This document shows, in pieces, positions 11,196 through 24,000 of a DNA stretch of 64,000 bases. Made by a program: the position numbers and the translations under genes. The notes beneath the pieces are model-generated. The model made no database searches. It saw only the letters and a program-made list of their open reading frames with translations, and had not been told where the DNA came from. Source of the stretch: Phaseolus vulgaris (taxonomy: Eukaryota > Streptophyta > Magnoliopsida > Fabales > Fabaceae). The stretch is taken from contig NC_023755.2 of the NCBI RefSeq assembly GCF_000499845.2, positions 37,646,023-37,710,022 of the forward strand. Reading direction: 5' to 3'. Each line of letters begins with the position of its first letter. Position 1 is the first letter of the stretch.

Positions 11196-12724
11196 TATGC
11201 TTTGTCTCTGTTATAATTACTTCCAAATCTCACCCTAGATTTTGTACAGGGATGTAATGTAATACCTACCCTGAACTTTAATTCCCTTAATATCTTACTA
11301 CTAGACGATTACTTATTTGCTTTTATCGTCTACCATTTGTATTTGGTTAGCCAATGTATCTACTGTTGTGAATCGTGATATAGTGATCAGTTTCCAATTT
11401 GGATCTCAGCAAACAACAAGCTCAAATGTTTCCATTTTCTTACTAACTTCTTTAATTATGAGACCTTCAATGTTTGGAAGTCATTGTTAACATCTTATTA
11501 AGTAAAGTTTGTAAGAACATCTTACGGAGTAAAACTCCAATCAAAATGTTTTATTTGAAAGAGTAATTACCATGTCATACTATTATATCAAATTATTGTG
11601 AATCTGGATTAAATGCGTTTAAGAAATAAAACACAATTCAATTTCATTATTCTTATTACAATGCCCAAATATCGACCATTTTCTTTTAAATTAATCATAA
11701 TCTTTACTGTTTCATATCTTGTCTTAGTTGATATCTTAGTCTTGGTCTGGGAGTACTTACAATTAGTTCATCCCTCAAGTAAGTATAATTTTAATATTAA
11801 AGTATGTAGTTATAAGGATATGTTCAAAAGTATTTTTATGTGGAGGTATCTCCTTATTTATACTAATCTTAATGAGGTTATATTTGCATAGTACTCTCTC
11901 AAAGGTTTAAGTGAATCATAATTGCGATTTTAGAGTGTATAATTTATCTACTTAATTATGCTTAATTATAAAAAGAAGAGGGTACATGTTAGTTCAAGAA
12001 TGTCAGAATGTATGTTGAAGATGATTTCGACTATTTTTTATTAATCGAGATTATCGTGGTCGTAGACCGTACAATATTCCTAATTCAAATGGATTTACTC
12101 AAAGAATATATCTTCTGAAATACTATTATTCTTGAATGATATAATTTTTATTTTAATTACTTAGTCTATTTAATTAATTTTGGATTTAGATTTCACTCAT
12201 TTCAATATGAGCAAATTAAATACTTTTATATTAGACCAATAAAGTATATAACAAATATAAAAAAAATAAATCAACCTATAAACATTTCTATGAAAGTGGA
12301 TTGAAAGCAAATGAGTTGAGTTACATATATGAACCCACTAACCCATTTTGCTAATACCAAGAAGTTGAGATACAATAGGTTCACTCATTGAATATTTGTT
12401 ACGTCTTAATTTCATGCTTTCAAATACTTCAACAATTTAGTTTTCATTTTTTTCTCAATTCTTACTCTGATTTACACTCTAGTATCTATTTTTTTAAATG
12501 TATTTTTTTTCTATTTTTTTTATTATTATTTACGGGTTGACCAATCAATCTATTTAAAGAAACAAAATGAGAAAGCCTTCCAATTTTGAAATAAACTTAC
12601 ACATGATCTCAATTGAGATGGATCGTTGGAAATGTATCTACATTGTTCCATTTGGGTTAAGGTCCTCCAAAGGCAGCCCAATCAGTGTGGTGGGAATGGG
12701 AGCAAGAAAACAATTAGAGTTTTG
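11196..12724. other. Intergenic sequence
   Basis: It holds the 3' flank of the preceding gene (likely 3' UTR to about 11,280) and then AT-rich DNA. Short frames at 11,613-11,891 and 12,567-12,773 show no protein-like features. Confidence 0.5.
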
Positions 12725-13230
12725 GAAAGTTCTTTCTCTACGATACCAATTTCCTCATTTTCAAAATTTTTAAAATTATCATTTTTCTACATTTGAAAAT
12801 TCAAAGTTCAAAAAATATAATTCAAAAGTCAAAATTTCATTTTACAAAGGAAATTCAAAATGCAAAAAAATACATAATGAAAAAAAATCCAGAACACAAA
12901 TTTTGAAAATGTTTTTTGGAAAAGATTTTTTAGAATTCAAAAATATGTTCAAGAAATCCAAATCTGGAAATGTATTTTGAAAAAAAAATATACAGTACAA
13001 AATCTGAAAATGCATTCCAGAAAAAAAAATTTAAAATTCAAAAATATGTTCTGAAAATTTAAATCTAGAAATATATTCTGAAAAAGAAATTTCAAAAATA
13101 TTTTTTTATCCACACACGCTCCTTTTATTTAAGGTTATTTTTGTCATTATTGTGTAAAAGTATTTCTGTCAATTTTAATGATAGATTCGGTACAGGTCAA
13201 AATTGATATGATGCATGAAAAATTTGTCCA
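12725..13230. mobile_element. MITE-like element, same family as the pair at 27 kb
   Basis: The left end (from about 12,725, '...ttctttctctacgatacc') and the reverse complement of the right end (about 13,230, 'gacaaatttttcatgcatcatatcaatttt') are imperfect inverted repeats. The interior is a run of 'aaattcaaaa / aatctggaaatg / ccagaaaaa' words, also seen at 27.0-27.8 kb. This copy has an internal tandem duplication of period about 101 bp (anchor 'aattcaaaaatatgttc' at 12,934 and 13,035). No coding capacity was seen. Exact ends and target duplication are unresolved. Confidence 0.5.
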
Positions 13231-14539
13231 TAGGTTTTTGGCAATACATGCACTGTTATTAAATAGTAATGAAGGTCGTGCAAATAGTAGGATACAAGTT
13301 AATAGGACTATTGTCCTTGGTTAAGCCCAACAACATCTTTTATAAATTTTCAGACCAATTTTTTTTATCTTTTATGTTTTTTAAATGGTATCACTGAGTC
13401 AATATGATTTTTTTATATATATATATAATTTAAACAAGTAAATTAATTTTATGTGGAAATTTTATAATGTATTGTCGCTTCAGTGCACTTGATTGGGTTA
13501 AAAGAAAAATCTATATCATGGTATTTTATTGCATTTTTTTAGCACTCACTTTTATTCATCTTTATGCATTTAGGAGGAAATAAAGTTCAGTCTCTTATGA
13601 TGGTATTCTGGCATCGTGATATAATACTAATTGTACTCTAATAAAACAGTGCGACAAGATAAATTAAGATGATTAACTGTTAGAAAAAGAATAAGGGGAT
13701 TATTTTATAAAAACATATAACTGAATTTTAGTTATGTGTATCCATCAAAACTTAAAATACACCAGAGCATAAAAGAATTAATATAAATAAAGTTGTAAAT
13801 ATTAATATTCACTCGTTAAAAACATAAATTTATAAGTATTTAATATTTAAAATAATATAAAAGTTAAAGTAAAATGTTATTATACCTAAATTAAATTTCA
13901 ATAATACCTATCAATATTTATTACTAACAAATAATAAAAAATTTAAGTTGATTTTTATTTTGAAAAAAAGTTAAAACAATGTATCATTAAATATTTTTTA
14001 ATTAAATCGATTATCTGATTTATCATTTATTTTTACTTTTTTAACGACTGATTCTTCGTACGGATTTTATGATTTCTTTAAATCGGTTATTTAACTGATT
14101 TAGGACAGTGGAGTCTGGTTTTAAGAAAAAACAGAATACAGTACAATTGTATTATTCAATCACACGTCCATCAATTTGAGTTACTTGTGATTCGTGTAAA
14201 ACAATAATTAAATTAATAAGAATATAAAATATTTTAATAAAAATATCTGATCAGTGTATTGAGTAGATAAGAGTTGAGATGATTCATGAAAATCTTCATC
14301 CTTTACAGATATTAGTCGACCCAATCTTTGAAGGGTTATAAACATATTTTATTATAATTGTGGTAACTGAGCACATTTTAATTAAAGTGTTCTTAATGAA
14401 CAATTATGTGAAATGCTTTTCGGTTATAATGGTCCTGTGGATCTAAGATGAAAACGAAACTACCCTTAACATTCTTAGACTTCTGTAATAATTTGGGCCG
14501 TTGGACCGATTCTGAGATCACATCTTATAAATAAAAAGG
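13231..14539. other. AT-rich intergenic sequence
   Basis: No gene, RNA or clear repeat was recognised. Confidence 0.5.
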
Positions 14540-15085
14540 GGAAATTTCTTCCTGCACCCCCATATTGTTGTGCAAAGACAAAAGTGTCCCTATATAAAAA
14601 CTGTACATTTATTTTTTTGCATTTCGGATTATGAAATCCGGTAAAGTTTTGGATTGTCGCGCGTCCGTTAACCTTCCAGATTGGTGCTTCTGGTAGTACA
14701 TGAATGACAGTGTTAATCCAAAATAAAAAAAATGCAGAACATCCATAACTAAAAAACCAATTCTAGATCCACAAATTCGTAATTCAAACTATGCATTCCA
14801 AATTCAGAAATTCATAATTGAATTGAAAAAAATCATTTCAGATCCACCAATCCGTAATAGAAATTAGGCTTTCGAATTCAGCAATCTGGAAATCAACACT
14901 TTATGCAAACTTTACTTCCGGAACACCCCCTCATCTGGAAAGCAACACGATTCACTTCTGAATTGATCAATCTGTAGCACACTCCCAGATCCCGATTTCA
15001 AATAAAAGATGAAGGTCAGTTTCAAGATTTATAAAATTGTGGGAGTGCAGGAAGAAAAATGTAGAGGTATAGGAAGAAACTGCCA
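14540..15085. mobile_element. Foldback / MITE-like element candidate
   Basis: The left end reads GGAAATTTCTTCCTGCAC at about 14,540. The reverse complement of the right end reads GGCAGTTTCTTCCTATACC, then TTTCTTCCTGCACTCCCAC slightly further in. The shared 'tttcttcctgcac' word also occurs at the tips of the 27-kb elements. The interior is richer in C and G than its surroundings and repeats 'attcagaaattc / gatccac(c)aatccgtaat'. No coding region. Family membership is uncertain. Confidence 0.45.
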
Positions 15086-17728
15086 TAAAAAGGAATCTCG
15101 ACTTGGATAAGGACAAAATATAAGTAAAATAAATTTAGATAAATTTGTAGAAGTTCCATTTTTATTGATTCCTATAGTTTAATAGAGTAGCTTTATTATT
15201 TGAGTGTGTTTGAGATAATAGAGAGATAATTTATGTTGTATTCAATGTTTCAGGATTTTATTTTTATTTTTTTAATTTTGTACTTATTTTTATCTTGTTG
15301 GTGTTTGTGACATAAAAAAGAAGCAAAAATATAATTATCTGCAAAACTTATCCCAACTATGAACACGTTGATGACTTGCCAAATTAGAAAAAAAGTATGG
15401 AATTACTGGGAGAGATATGGAGATGCAGGAGAAAAGATATGGAGATGGGAGAATTTGTCTAAATGTTTTGTTATATGATGGGATGTTTGTTCCATGTAAG
15501 TTGGTAAAGTCATAATAAATTTAGAGAAGAGAATAGAATAATGTTTTTGACCATTAAAGGCAAAAGTGTTTTTGAGCATGTGAGTTCCCCTGCTAATGGC
15601 CAATCCAGCATTGCATTGAAGCCCCTTCTTCTCATGTGATCTTTCTATTCTGCAGCTCAACAATTTCACTCACGGTCCCCACAAACACCTTCAGTCACCA
15701 TCATGCAACAGACAACTCCATTCAGACAAAAGTCCCATGGTCCTTTCGTTCTAGGATCAAGGATGTTCCTCTCCATCTTCTGTCCCCATCCTTTCTACTC
15801 AACCATCACAACACTTCTCACCATGCACACCTACTCCCATGCTATTGGACACACCACACCTTCACTCTCAACTTAATAAACAACACTCACACCAAAACCA
15901 AGTTAAGGAAAGTGGAAACATTGCATTTCCTTTTTTTCCTTAAGTTGCTATCCATCTTAACTATTTAAGCTACAACCTAAGGTTTACTAGTTTGTGGACA
16001 CTTCCCAAGGACACGTGAAACAAGATAGAAATTCAAAGTTCTCAGTCTCCACAAGTCACCATTCAGGGTGGATATAATGATTTGGGTGAGAGAACCATAT
16101 ATGAATGAGATTGTCTGCACCAATTGTAGTGGCTGCTATCTGGGAAGTGGGAACTCTTTTTTTCTAATTTTCTCCAATGATAATGCGTAAGCAAAGAAGT
16201 CAATATGGTCTTCTGTGGGATATGTAGATCTTAGAAATAAGCATTTTACATTATGGCCAAATATATAAAAAAAGGTACTATAAACAAAATAAAAAGAAAA
16301 AAAAACAGAAAACAGCTATTAGGATTAGGTCCTCTGCAACACTAGAAGAGCCTGTACAGCATTGATGAACAGATTCTCTCCCTGTTTGTTTGTCTCCTCT
16401 TACTGTTTCTGTTATGCAATGAGTCCTGTAAACGGTGACCTTTTCTTTTTCTTGGGATTATATCTCTCAAATCAGTTCTAGACCCAACCTGAATTATCAT
16501 CACAATTTGCCACTTTCTAGTTGTACTGTACTTGCTTTAGCCTCATCTCTTTCTATAGATCTAAAATTCCACGAGCTTTTCCTGACAAAGATCATGTTTT
16601 TGGCTTTTGTAGTTTACCTTCCTGAGAATCACCACTTTATGCTTTTACCATGGTCCACACTCACAACATTGTTCTCCTCTCATTGCACTTTGTAGTATGA
16701 ACAATACTGTTCTTCTGTTATAAAACAAAATAAGATCCTGATTTTGCTTTTGTAAAACTGTTTACACTTTGCTGAATCAGTGAATACATTTTCAATTCCT
16801 TGCAGGTAATTGGGGATGTGCCTGGAAAATAATTCTGAAAATCAGTTTGGTATACAGATAAATGGGGTTTGGGTAGTTGAAAATACTTTCTTGTTTCACA
16901 AGTGCTTGGAAAACTCTTGGCTCTTAGTCCAGGTTTTGAGATTCCTTGGGAATATTTTGGGATTTGGAACTCCATTTCCCTGCTGTGGAAATTTATGGGC
17001 GTAACAACGTTCAATAGAAAGCAGCAATTCCACCTGTCCATTTGAATGAAGACAACCTGTTTAAAGCGTTTTCCAGCTTTTCTTGTGGCCTTTCTTAGCT
17101 GGATAGTATACTTATAGTCAACCAAGACCACTGCTTGGATTTTTGGAAAGCTAATGCTTAGACTAGAGTCTTACACTAACCTTCCCTTTTCAATCACTTT
17201 TACAATTATTTCTACTACTTCCAGATTTCCTTGGTAAACATGTAACTTACTCTAGAAGCATGCAAAGTGTGAATTTTTTTTTTCTCAATTTTGACCGCTA
17301 TATAAATCAGTTTGCTGTGTCTATAATCTATTCCCATTATGGCAGTTCATTACACTTCTTGGTATGTTCACTTTTTACTCGTGAACTTTGTCCCCCGTGC
17401 TATTTCTGGTTAACTAATCCACTTCCTTTGTCACTTTGGATCTTGGTTTACTTGTGGTATCTCCATTATTTTATGCTAGTTTTTCAGCGGAATTTTACTG
17501 ATAGTTACTCATGTTTCTCATTTGTTTTCGCCTCTTGAATATGTGCATACTTTACTATGTTTCTTGATGAACTTATGGGGATGAGATTTTCTTCTTATTA
17601 TTTAATGACTGTATGTTGAAACTGTGTACGGGTGGGCTAGGAAGGTCTCAGAGGCGAGTTTGACGTTTTTGCTTCTCAAATCAAGGAGCAGAAAACTGAG
17701 AATTCATAAGGACTTCCTTGGGTGATGC
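15086..17728. other. Upstream region of the receptor-like kinase; no supported gene
   Basis: From about 15,600 to 17,640 the base composition is less AT-rich than other intergenic DNA. Several open frames (15,636-15,968; 16,435-16,695; 16,810-17,004; 17,260-17,538) lack protein-like features. The region may contain the promoter and 5' UTR exons of the kinase gene. The segment about 17,640-17,728 directly before its start is the best 5' UTR candidate. Confidence 0.4.
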
Positions 17729-20520
17729 ATGTTTACAATGCGATTGCTATGGGGGCTAAGGCTGCCCCTACTCATACTGATTCAACTTTTATTTCCCAAC
17801 AGATCAACCTACAAATTATACGGTAAGCTCTTCTTGTTTTTGTTTTTACATCATGTTCTTGAAAATGTTTTCTGTATCAAAAAGTTTTAGGGGACCTCAG
17901 AAAGAAAAAGGGTAAATTTGCCATGAATTTTGTTCTTAGTTCACTGAATTCCAAGTGCTGCTTGGTATTTCTATTTGCACGTTATGAATGTAGCTGCTAC
18001 ATAATGAGTTGGACAGAGTGCTTTTTTTCTTATTATTATTGCGAAGTGACAACAACAACAACATTATAACTTATGATCTTGTACATACGACCCAAATCCT
18101 ATAACACTAGCCTAGTGGGTTTGGTAGAGTGACCAGAATTAGACTAATTCATTAACTTTTCATCAATGCTTCATTTTTCTCATGGGAGAACAAATTGGTC
18201 ATCGTGTCAGACATCATAAGTTTAAGGGGACATAGAATGTGGGGGAGAGCCAATGATTTAGCTAGTTATTGCAGTTACTGAATTATACATTTGATGACTG
18301 CAGCTGAGGCTTTGATCACTTTCAAAGGTTCGCTTGGAGGTCCACAGCAATTAGGATGCAGCATTGTGAAATATCCATGTCAAATGCAATGGCCTTGTCT
18401 TGACTGCTATAAACTAAAAGATCCAGGTGCTTTTTTCTCAAATTCTCTGTAAGCTCCTTCTCTCGTCTCTCTGAATATTTGAGAGTAGCTTGTCAAAACT
18501 GAGTAAAACATTGAGATTCACTCCAGAATTTAATTGATGAGTATATAGGAGGAATTTGTTATCCATACTTGTTCTTCAATTTTTATAACCTAAGGTTTTG
18601 GGTGGGATATTAAACCTCCACGTCCTCTTTTGACTAGATATACAAAATTTCACTTTTCACTTCAAATGTTTTCCTTGGAAAATTCAGCTCAATCATAAGA
18701 ATTGTAAGCAAAGCTCTCCACTTGAGAAACAGGTGGAGTGACAGGAAAGATAGATGGGAATAATGACATTCCAACACTTACACCTCTTCCAGAACCGCGA
18801 GATAGAAAACCAGGTGGAAGAAGGAGTTCTGCCATAATTGGCAGCGCTATTGCTGCCTTAGTTGTCCTTGTAATTGTGGTTACTGTCTATATCTGCTTGA
18901 TGCGTGTTAAAAAATCTATGAGGCAAACATCTGAGGTTGCTTCTTCTATGCCATCTCCCACTGGTTAGTTCATTTTAGCCTTTTAATGAATTGGCATAAT
19001 CAACTAATCAGTGCTATGATTCAATTTGTTACAATTATATGACATTATTTTTTGCAGTTGAGATGGGAAGAGTCAACACGCAGCATGTTACTGCTTTCTC
19101 TCCACAAAACACAAGGCAGTTAACAATTTTGGAACTGGAACAAGCTACACGAAATTTCAGTCATAATAATATCATTGGTGAAGGTGGATTTGGTGTTGTA
19201 TACAAGGGCTTGCTTCAAGATGGTTCTATTGTGGCTATAAAAAGGCGTCTATTTGCTCTGACACCAGATTTCGTTGTCGAGGTAATATATATGTAAATTA
19301 AATCTCTCCTCTTTTGTTCTGATATATGTATGAAACTGGCCTCTTAGCTCCAATATTGCCATATATGAAGGTTTAGAAAGCCTTTACCTAGTATTTTGAT
19401 TTCTTTCAACGGATAGCAGGTGAAACAGATAGCTCATATTCACCACATCCATCTTGTCAAGCTCATAGGCTATTATGAAGATAACCATCAACAATTACTT
19501 GTATATGAATATCTCCCTAACAGCAATGTAGGGAGTCACCTATATGGTAAACTTCCCCTTTGTGTTTACGTGAGATTTGTTGCACCTTGAGTTGTATATT
19601 TTATGCTTCATGCATGTGGTTATGCAATATGCAGACAGTGAAGGTTTACCTGTTGGAAGGTTAAACTTGTGGCGAAGGTTGTCTATTGCTTTAGGCGCAT
19701 CCAAAGGTAAACCAATTTTGGCTATGGTTTTTATCATCTTTTTTTTTCTTTTGTAGTTCAAAATACTCAATTCAATCTTACTTTGTAACAGGAGTGGAAC
19801 ATCTTCACAGTTTGGTTCCTCCTTTGGTTCACACAAACTTTAGAACTAGCAATGTTCTGTTAGATGAAAATTATACTGCCAAGGTTTCTGATTATGGATT
19901 CTGCAAATTGCAAGCACAAGTTGATCGGGCAGGCTCGTCTTCAAATGTAGACTGTTTTCTTGACCCAGAGTATGCTACAACTTACTCTCTGATGGAATCT
20001 AAACCATTTTAACTTTCCTTCTTGATTTAAACTAAATGGACTTTTTAATTTGCCATGAACAAAGGTTGAACATTCCACAAAACTATTCGGAGAAGAGTGA
20101 TGTATACAGTTTCGGGGTCTTCTTACTAGAGTTGATAAGTGGCAGTGAAGCACATAACAAAAACATGTTACACCCAGATGAAAATATAGTATTTCAGGTA
20201 TATCCATACATGCTTAATGCTTCCATATTCTTGGATTTTCCAAATTAAGCTTACTTATCCCAACATTTATCAATTTGAAGGCAAAAAATAGTGTTGACTT
20301 GGACAAATTTGTTGACATAACACTGGGATACCAAGAAAAGAATGGTGCTAGACAAATATTGATGTTGGCATTGCTATGTGTGGATGTTACTTTTAGAAGA
20401 CCATCAATGGCGCAAATTGTGCTAGAGCTGGAGCGGATTCAAAGAGAAATTGCTCCCATGTATTCTCAATTCAACGATGAGATTGGTGCCGTGACTCTTG
20501 GGAGTGAGCTCTTTCAATAA
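17729..20520 (+). CDS. Receptor-like protein kinase with LRRNT-like stub and HTN catalytic loop (probable pseudokinase)
   Basis: Nine exons: 17729-17822, 18304-18426, 18733-18963, 19058-19281, 19420-19546, 19635-19706, 19792-19969, 20065-20197, 20281-20520. All introns are GT-AG and phases agree, giving 473 residues. A signal peptide (about 1-25) is followed by a short Cys-containing segment like an LRR N-terminal cap ([12 protein letters not shown]...[12 protein letters not shown]) but no leucine-rich repeats. The transmembrane helix is at about 106-129. The kinase domain has the glycine loop GEGGFG (190-195) and the ATP lysine in VAIKRR (K211). The HRD motif reads HTN (304-306), so the catalytic Asp is lost; N311 and a DYG metal motif (324-326) remain. 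Activity is therefore doubtful, with signalling by scaffolding likely. The ATG at 17,738 is an alternative start (470 residues). An out-of-frame ATG at 17,725 opens an overlapping upstream frame. Confidence 0.88.
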
Positions 20521-21074
20521 TAAATGAGCCTCGCCATGTACACATTTAGAAACCATTTTTGTTGTTGTTGCACAACTTTTATTGTTATCCTTATTGACTT
20601 ATTATTCATTTGTAATTATTACAAAGTAAATATAATGTTGAAAACAACAAGGAACTAGATTATATATTTGATCATAATATTATTGATATTAATATTGTGT
20701 CGGATGTATGATGATATTATCTTTTGTTTTTAGTTTGTTGTTTTGTTACTACAAAGAATAATTTATTCTCTTATATAACCGAAAAAAGGACAAAAATTAT
20801 GTGTAAGTTTTGAATGATCAATTACTAGTAATTAAAAACCCAATATTCGATATAATAGTTTCAACAATTTTGCAGCAAAAAATGCATGAGCGTTATTTTT
20901 GGGTAGAAAGAGAATTGATTTGAGTTTGTTTAGGCTCGCAGTTGAGTTGAAAGTCAACGAAGTCACAGAGAACATAGTCATAGAGTGTGAGTGTTGTTAA
21001 CACAGATCTCTCTTTCTTTCTCTGCAATCGCAATCTCAATCTCAGTTTCTTCCATTCTTCCCTTCACTCTCACA
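20521..21074. other. Intergenic region between kinase and PDI genes
   Basis: 554 bp separate the kinase stop codon from the PDI start codon on the same strand. It holds the kinase 3' UTR and the PDI promoter and 5' UTR. A TATA-like TATATAACC near 20,772 is possible, but its distance from the start makes it uncertain. The 5' leader near 20,995-21,070 is CT-rich. Confidence 0.5.
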
Positions 21075-24000
21075 ATGCGAATCCTCCTCCTCCTCTCCCT
21101 CGCCACTCTCCTCCTCTTCTCCTCCTTCTCTTCCACCCTCTGCGCCAGCCCCGCCCCCGTGGACGACGACAATGAAGACCTCAGCTTCCTCGAAGACGAG
21201 ACCTCCGCGCCGGATCACCACCACCACGACTTCGCTGATGACGCCAATTACGGCGACTTCGACGACGACTCCGAGGCCTATAAGCTGCCTGAGGTTGACG
21301 AGAAGGACGTCGCCGTTTTGAAGGACAAGAATTTCAGCGACGTCGTCAAGAACAACCGCTTCGTCATGGTCGAATTTTACGCGCCGTGGTGCGGCCACTG
21401 CCAGGCCCTCGCGCCGGAGTACGCCGCCGCCGCCACCGAGCTCAAGGGCGAAGATGTCATTTTGGCGAAGGTCGATGCCACGGAGGAGAATGAATTGGGG
21501 CAGCAGTACGATGTGCAGGGTTTTCCCACTATCTACTTCTTCGTTGATGGCATTCACAAGCCTTATAATGGCCAAAGGACCAAGTAAGTCTCCCTCTTTC
21601 TCGCTCTCACAACTCTTGATTTGATTGGATCTGACTCGTTTTTTGTTTTCTGTTTGAACTTGATTGGAATGCAGGGAGGCTATAGTGACGTGGATTAAGA
21701 AGAAGATTGGACCTGGTATATACAACTTGACTACATTGGAGGACGCTCAACGTATTTTGACCAATGAAACTAAAGTTGTTTTGGGCTTCCTCAACTCTTT
21801 AGTTGTAAGTGCTCAGATTTCTTCGTGCATGGTTTGATTCTGGTTGATAAATATAGAGTCACGTTGACTTGACTCAATGTTCAATTTTGGTTGTACTTTA
21901 GGAGTTAGTTCTGGTCCAGAATTGATTTTGACTTAAAGTAATTTTAGATGCATCTCATTGGATCTAGAGATTTATACTTGCTATTAACATGCTTTTAGAA
22001 TAAAACATTCAAATATAAAGGACATCAGTTCGGAGTCGATTTGATCTAAAATTAATTTTGTAAACACTCACCAGACACACATGCAGCTGGCGATTTTGGA
22101 ATATTAAGGTCTTCTGCAATTGTTGATTTGATTCTCTGGATTAAATCAAAGCCTTGAGCTGTATAGTTGGAATGTATGAAATTGTTGATTTTTTTTATTT
22201 GACAAATGAAATTGTTGGTCGTTATGCTTCATTTTCCTGTGATGCATAATGTGCAGGGTCCTGAGAGTGAGGAGCTTGCTTCCGCTTCAAGAATTGAGGA
22301 TGATGTCAATTTTTATCAGACTGTGAATTCCGACGTCGCAAAGCTTTTCCATATTGACCCCGATGTTAAGCGCCCAGCTTTGATCCTCGTCAAGAAGGAG
22401 GAAGAAAAACTTAAGCACTTTGGTTTGTTTAATTTCTTATTCTTAGTCTTTGTTTCCTATTGCCATTTTTCTTTCCTTGTAAACTGATGTATTTTCACTA
22501 TGTCTAAGCAGATGGCAAATTTGAGAAGTCTGCAATAGCGGACTTTGTCTTTTCCAACAAGCTTCCTTTGGTAACAATTTTTACAAGAGAAAGTGCCCCA
22601 GCAGTCTTCGAAAATTCAATCAAGAAACAGGTAGGTATTTACAGACATTCATGTTATTATATTGTAATCTCTTAAGAAAAATATTGTTGATAACGTTGCT
22701 CTGTGTTTGAAACCACAATTTTAGTTGTTGCTGTTTGCAACTTCAAATGATTCCGAGAAGTTCCTCCCAGTATTTCAAGAAGCAGCAAAATCTTTCAATG
22801 GAAAGGTATAATTTTTACAGGCTACTAATTATTACTGTTATGTCATTCTTTCTCTGGACAAATTTGCATGTCTTTTATTTCAGAACGAGAACAATGCAAA
22901 TTGAAATGGAATTCATCTTCTTTCATGCCAATTCTGGGGCAGGGCACTCCTTAGTGGGTAATGAGAGTAGATTGGGAGGAAGGATTTCTGAGATATAGTT
23001 AAGATGGCATGGGATTTAGTTTAGTGGTGGATGTAATTTTTGTTTGCTGAAGTTAAAAAGTTGGTAACTAGGTACGAAGTAGGTTTAAAATCATACAGGC
23101 GTGGCAGTTGCTCGTATTCTGAAAGCAAGTTCTGCTTTGATTAGCTTTATATCAAGACGAGTACAAAAGAGAGTGCTGTGCAGAATTGTTTCTAAGCTAA
23201 ACACCTTTTAACCTTCATATCCTTGTATCTTCAAATATCCATCTCGTTTTAAAATCATCAGAGTATTGGACTTGCCCCTAATGATATATGAAATTTGTTT
23301 TTTCATTCTGATCTTGCTACATTTTACTGATAGCCCTCTCTCCCTCATTTTATATACAGGAAATAATAAAATTTACTTTCTATATTTTACTGATAAAAAT
23401 TTCACATATCATTGTTTTAGCTCTAGCCCCTAAAGTGTACTTCGATTTTCTTACAAATGATTTAACTTTATTGCTATTATGTTGCAGTTGATATTTGTAT
23501 ATGTGGACCTGGATAATGAAGATGTTGGAAAGCCTGTTTCAGAATACTTTGGTATCAGTGGGGATGCTCCAAAAGTAATTATTTCTTCTTCCCTGTTTTA
23601 ATTTTATTTAAATGATAAGCCATGAAAATCATGACATTAACCTTTTACATCCTTTAAATCATTGGGAAGTATATTTAATGCTCCAAAAGTAATTATTTCT
23701 TCTTCACTGTTTTAATTTTATTTAAATGATGAGCCATGAAAATCATGACATCAACAATTACATCCTTTAAATAATTTGTTAGTATATTTAATTAACCAGT
23801 GGAATTTTCAATACAGGTACTTGCATACACTGGGAATGATGATGGAAGAAAATTTCTGCTTGACGGAGAGGTGACTGCTGACAGAATTAAGGTACTTTTT
23901 TTGCATAGGTTTATGTTCAATTGCTAACATGCTAGGAAGTGTGCATGAATGCTTTTATCAATACTTCATCAGGTTTGATAGCAATAATTTTGACTAAATT

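Noticed and set aside
15636..15968. 110-codon plus-strand frame in a CT-rich stretch
   Set aside because: It has no domain or signal-peptide logic, is rich in His/Thr/Leu from CT-rich DNA, and has no splice context. More likely leader or regulatory DNA.
17260..17538. Hydrophobic 92-codon frame before the kinase gene, considered as its N-terminus
   Set aside because: The signal peptide and codon phase are fully accounted for by exon 1 at 17,729-17,822. This frame cannot be joined without breaking phase and lies in likely leader DNA.
18738..18968. Kinase start at GTG 18,738
   Set aside because: GTG is not used as a plant nuclear start. The sequence is exon 3 with an acceptor ending at 18,732 and phase-compatible upstream exons.
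21042..21725. 227-codon minus-strand open frame over PDI exon 1
   Set aside because: It is antisense to the GC-rich first PDI exon, has a low-complexity Val/Glu/Gly composition, and runs across the exon-intron boundary. It is a compositional shadow.
23564..23791. The intron duplication as a transposon footprint
   Set aside because: No terminal repeats; it is a simple 114-bp head-to-tail duplication of local sequence.
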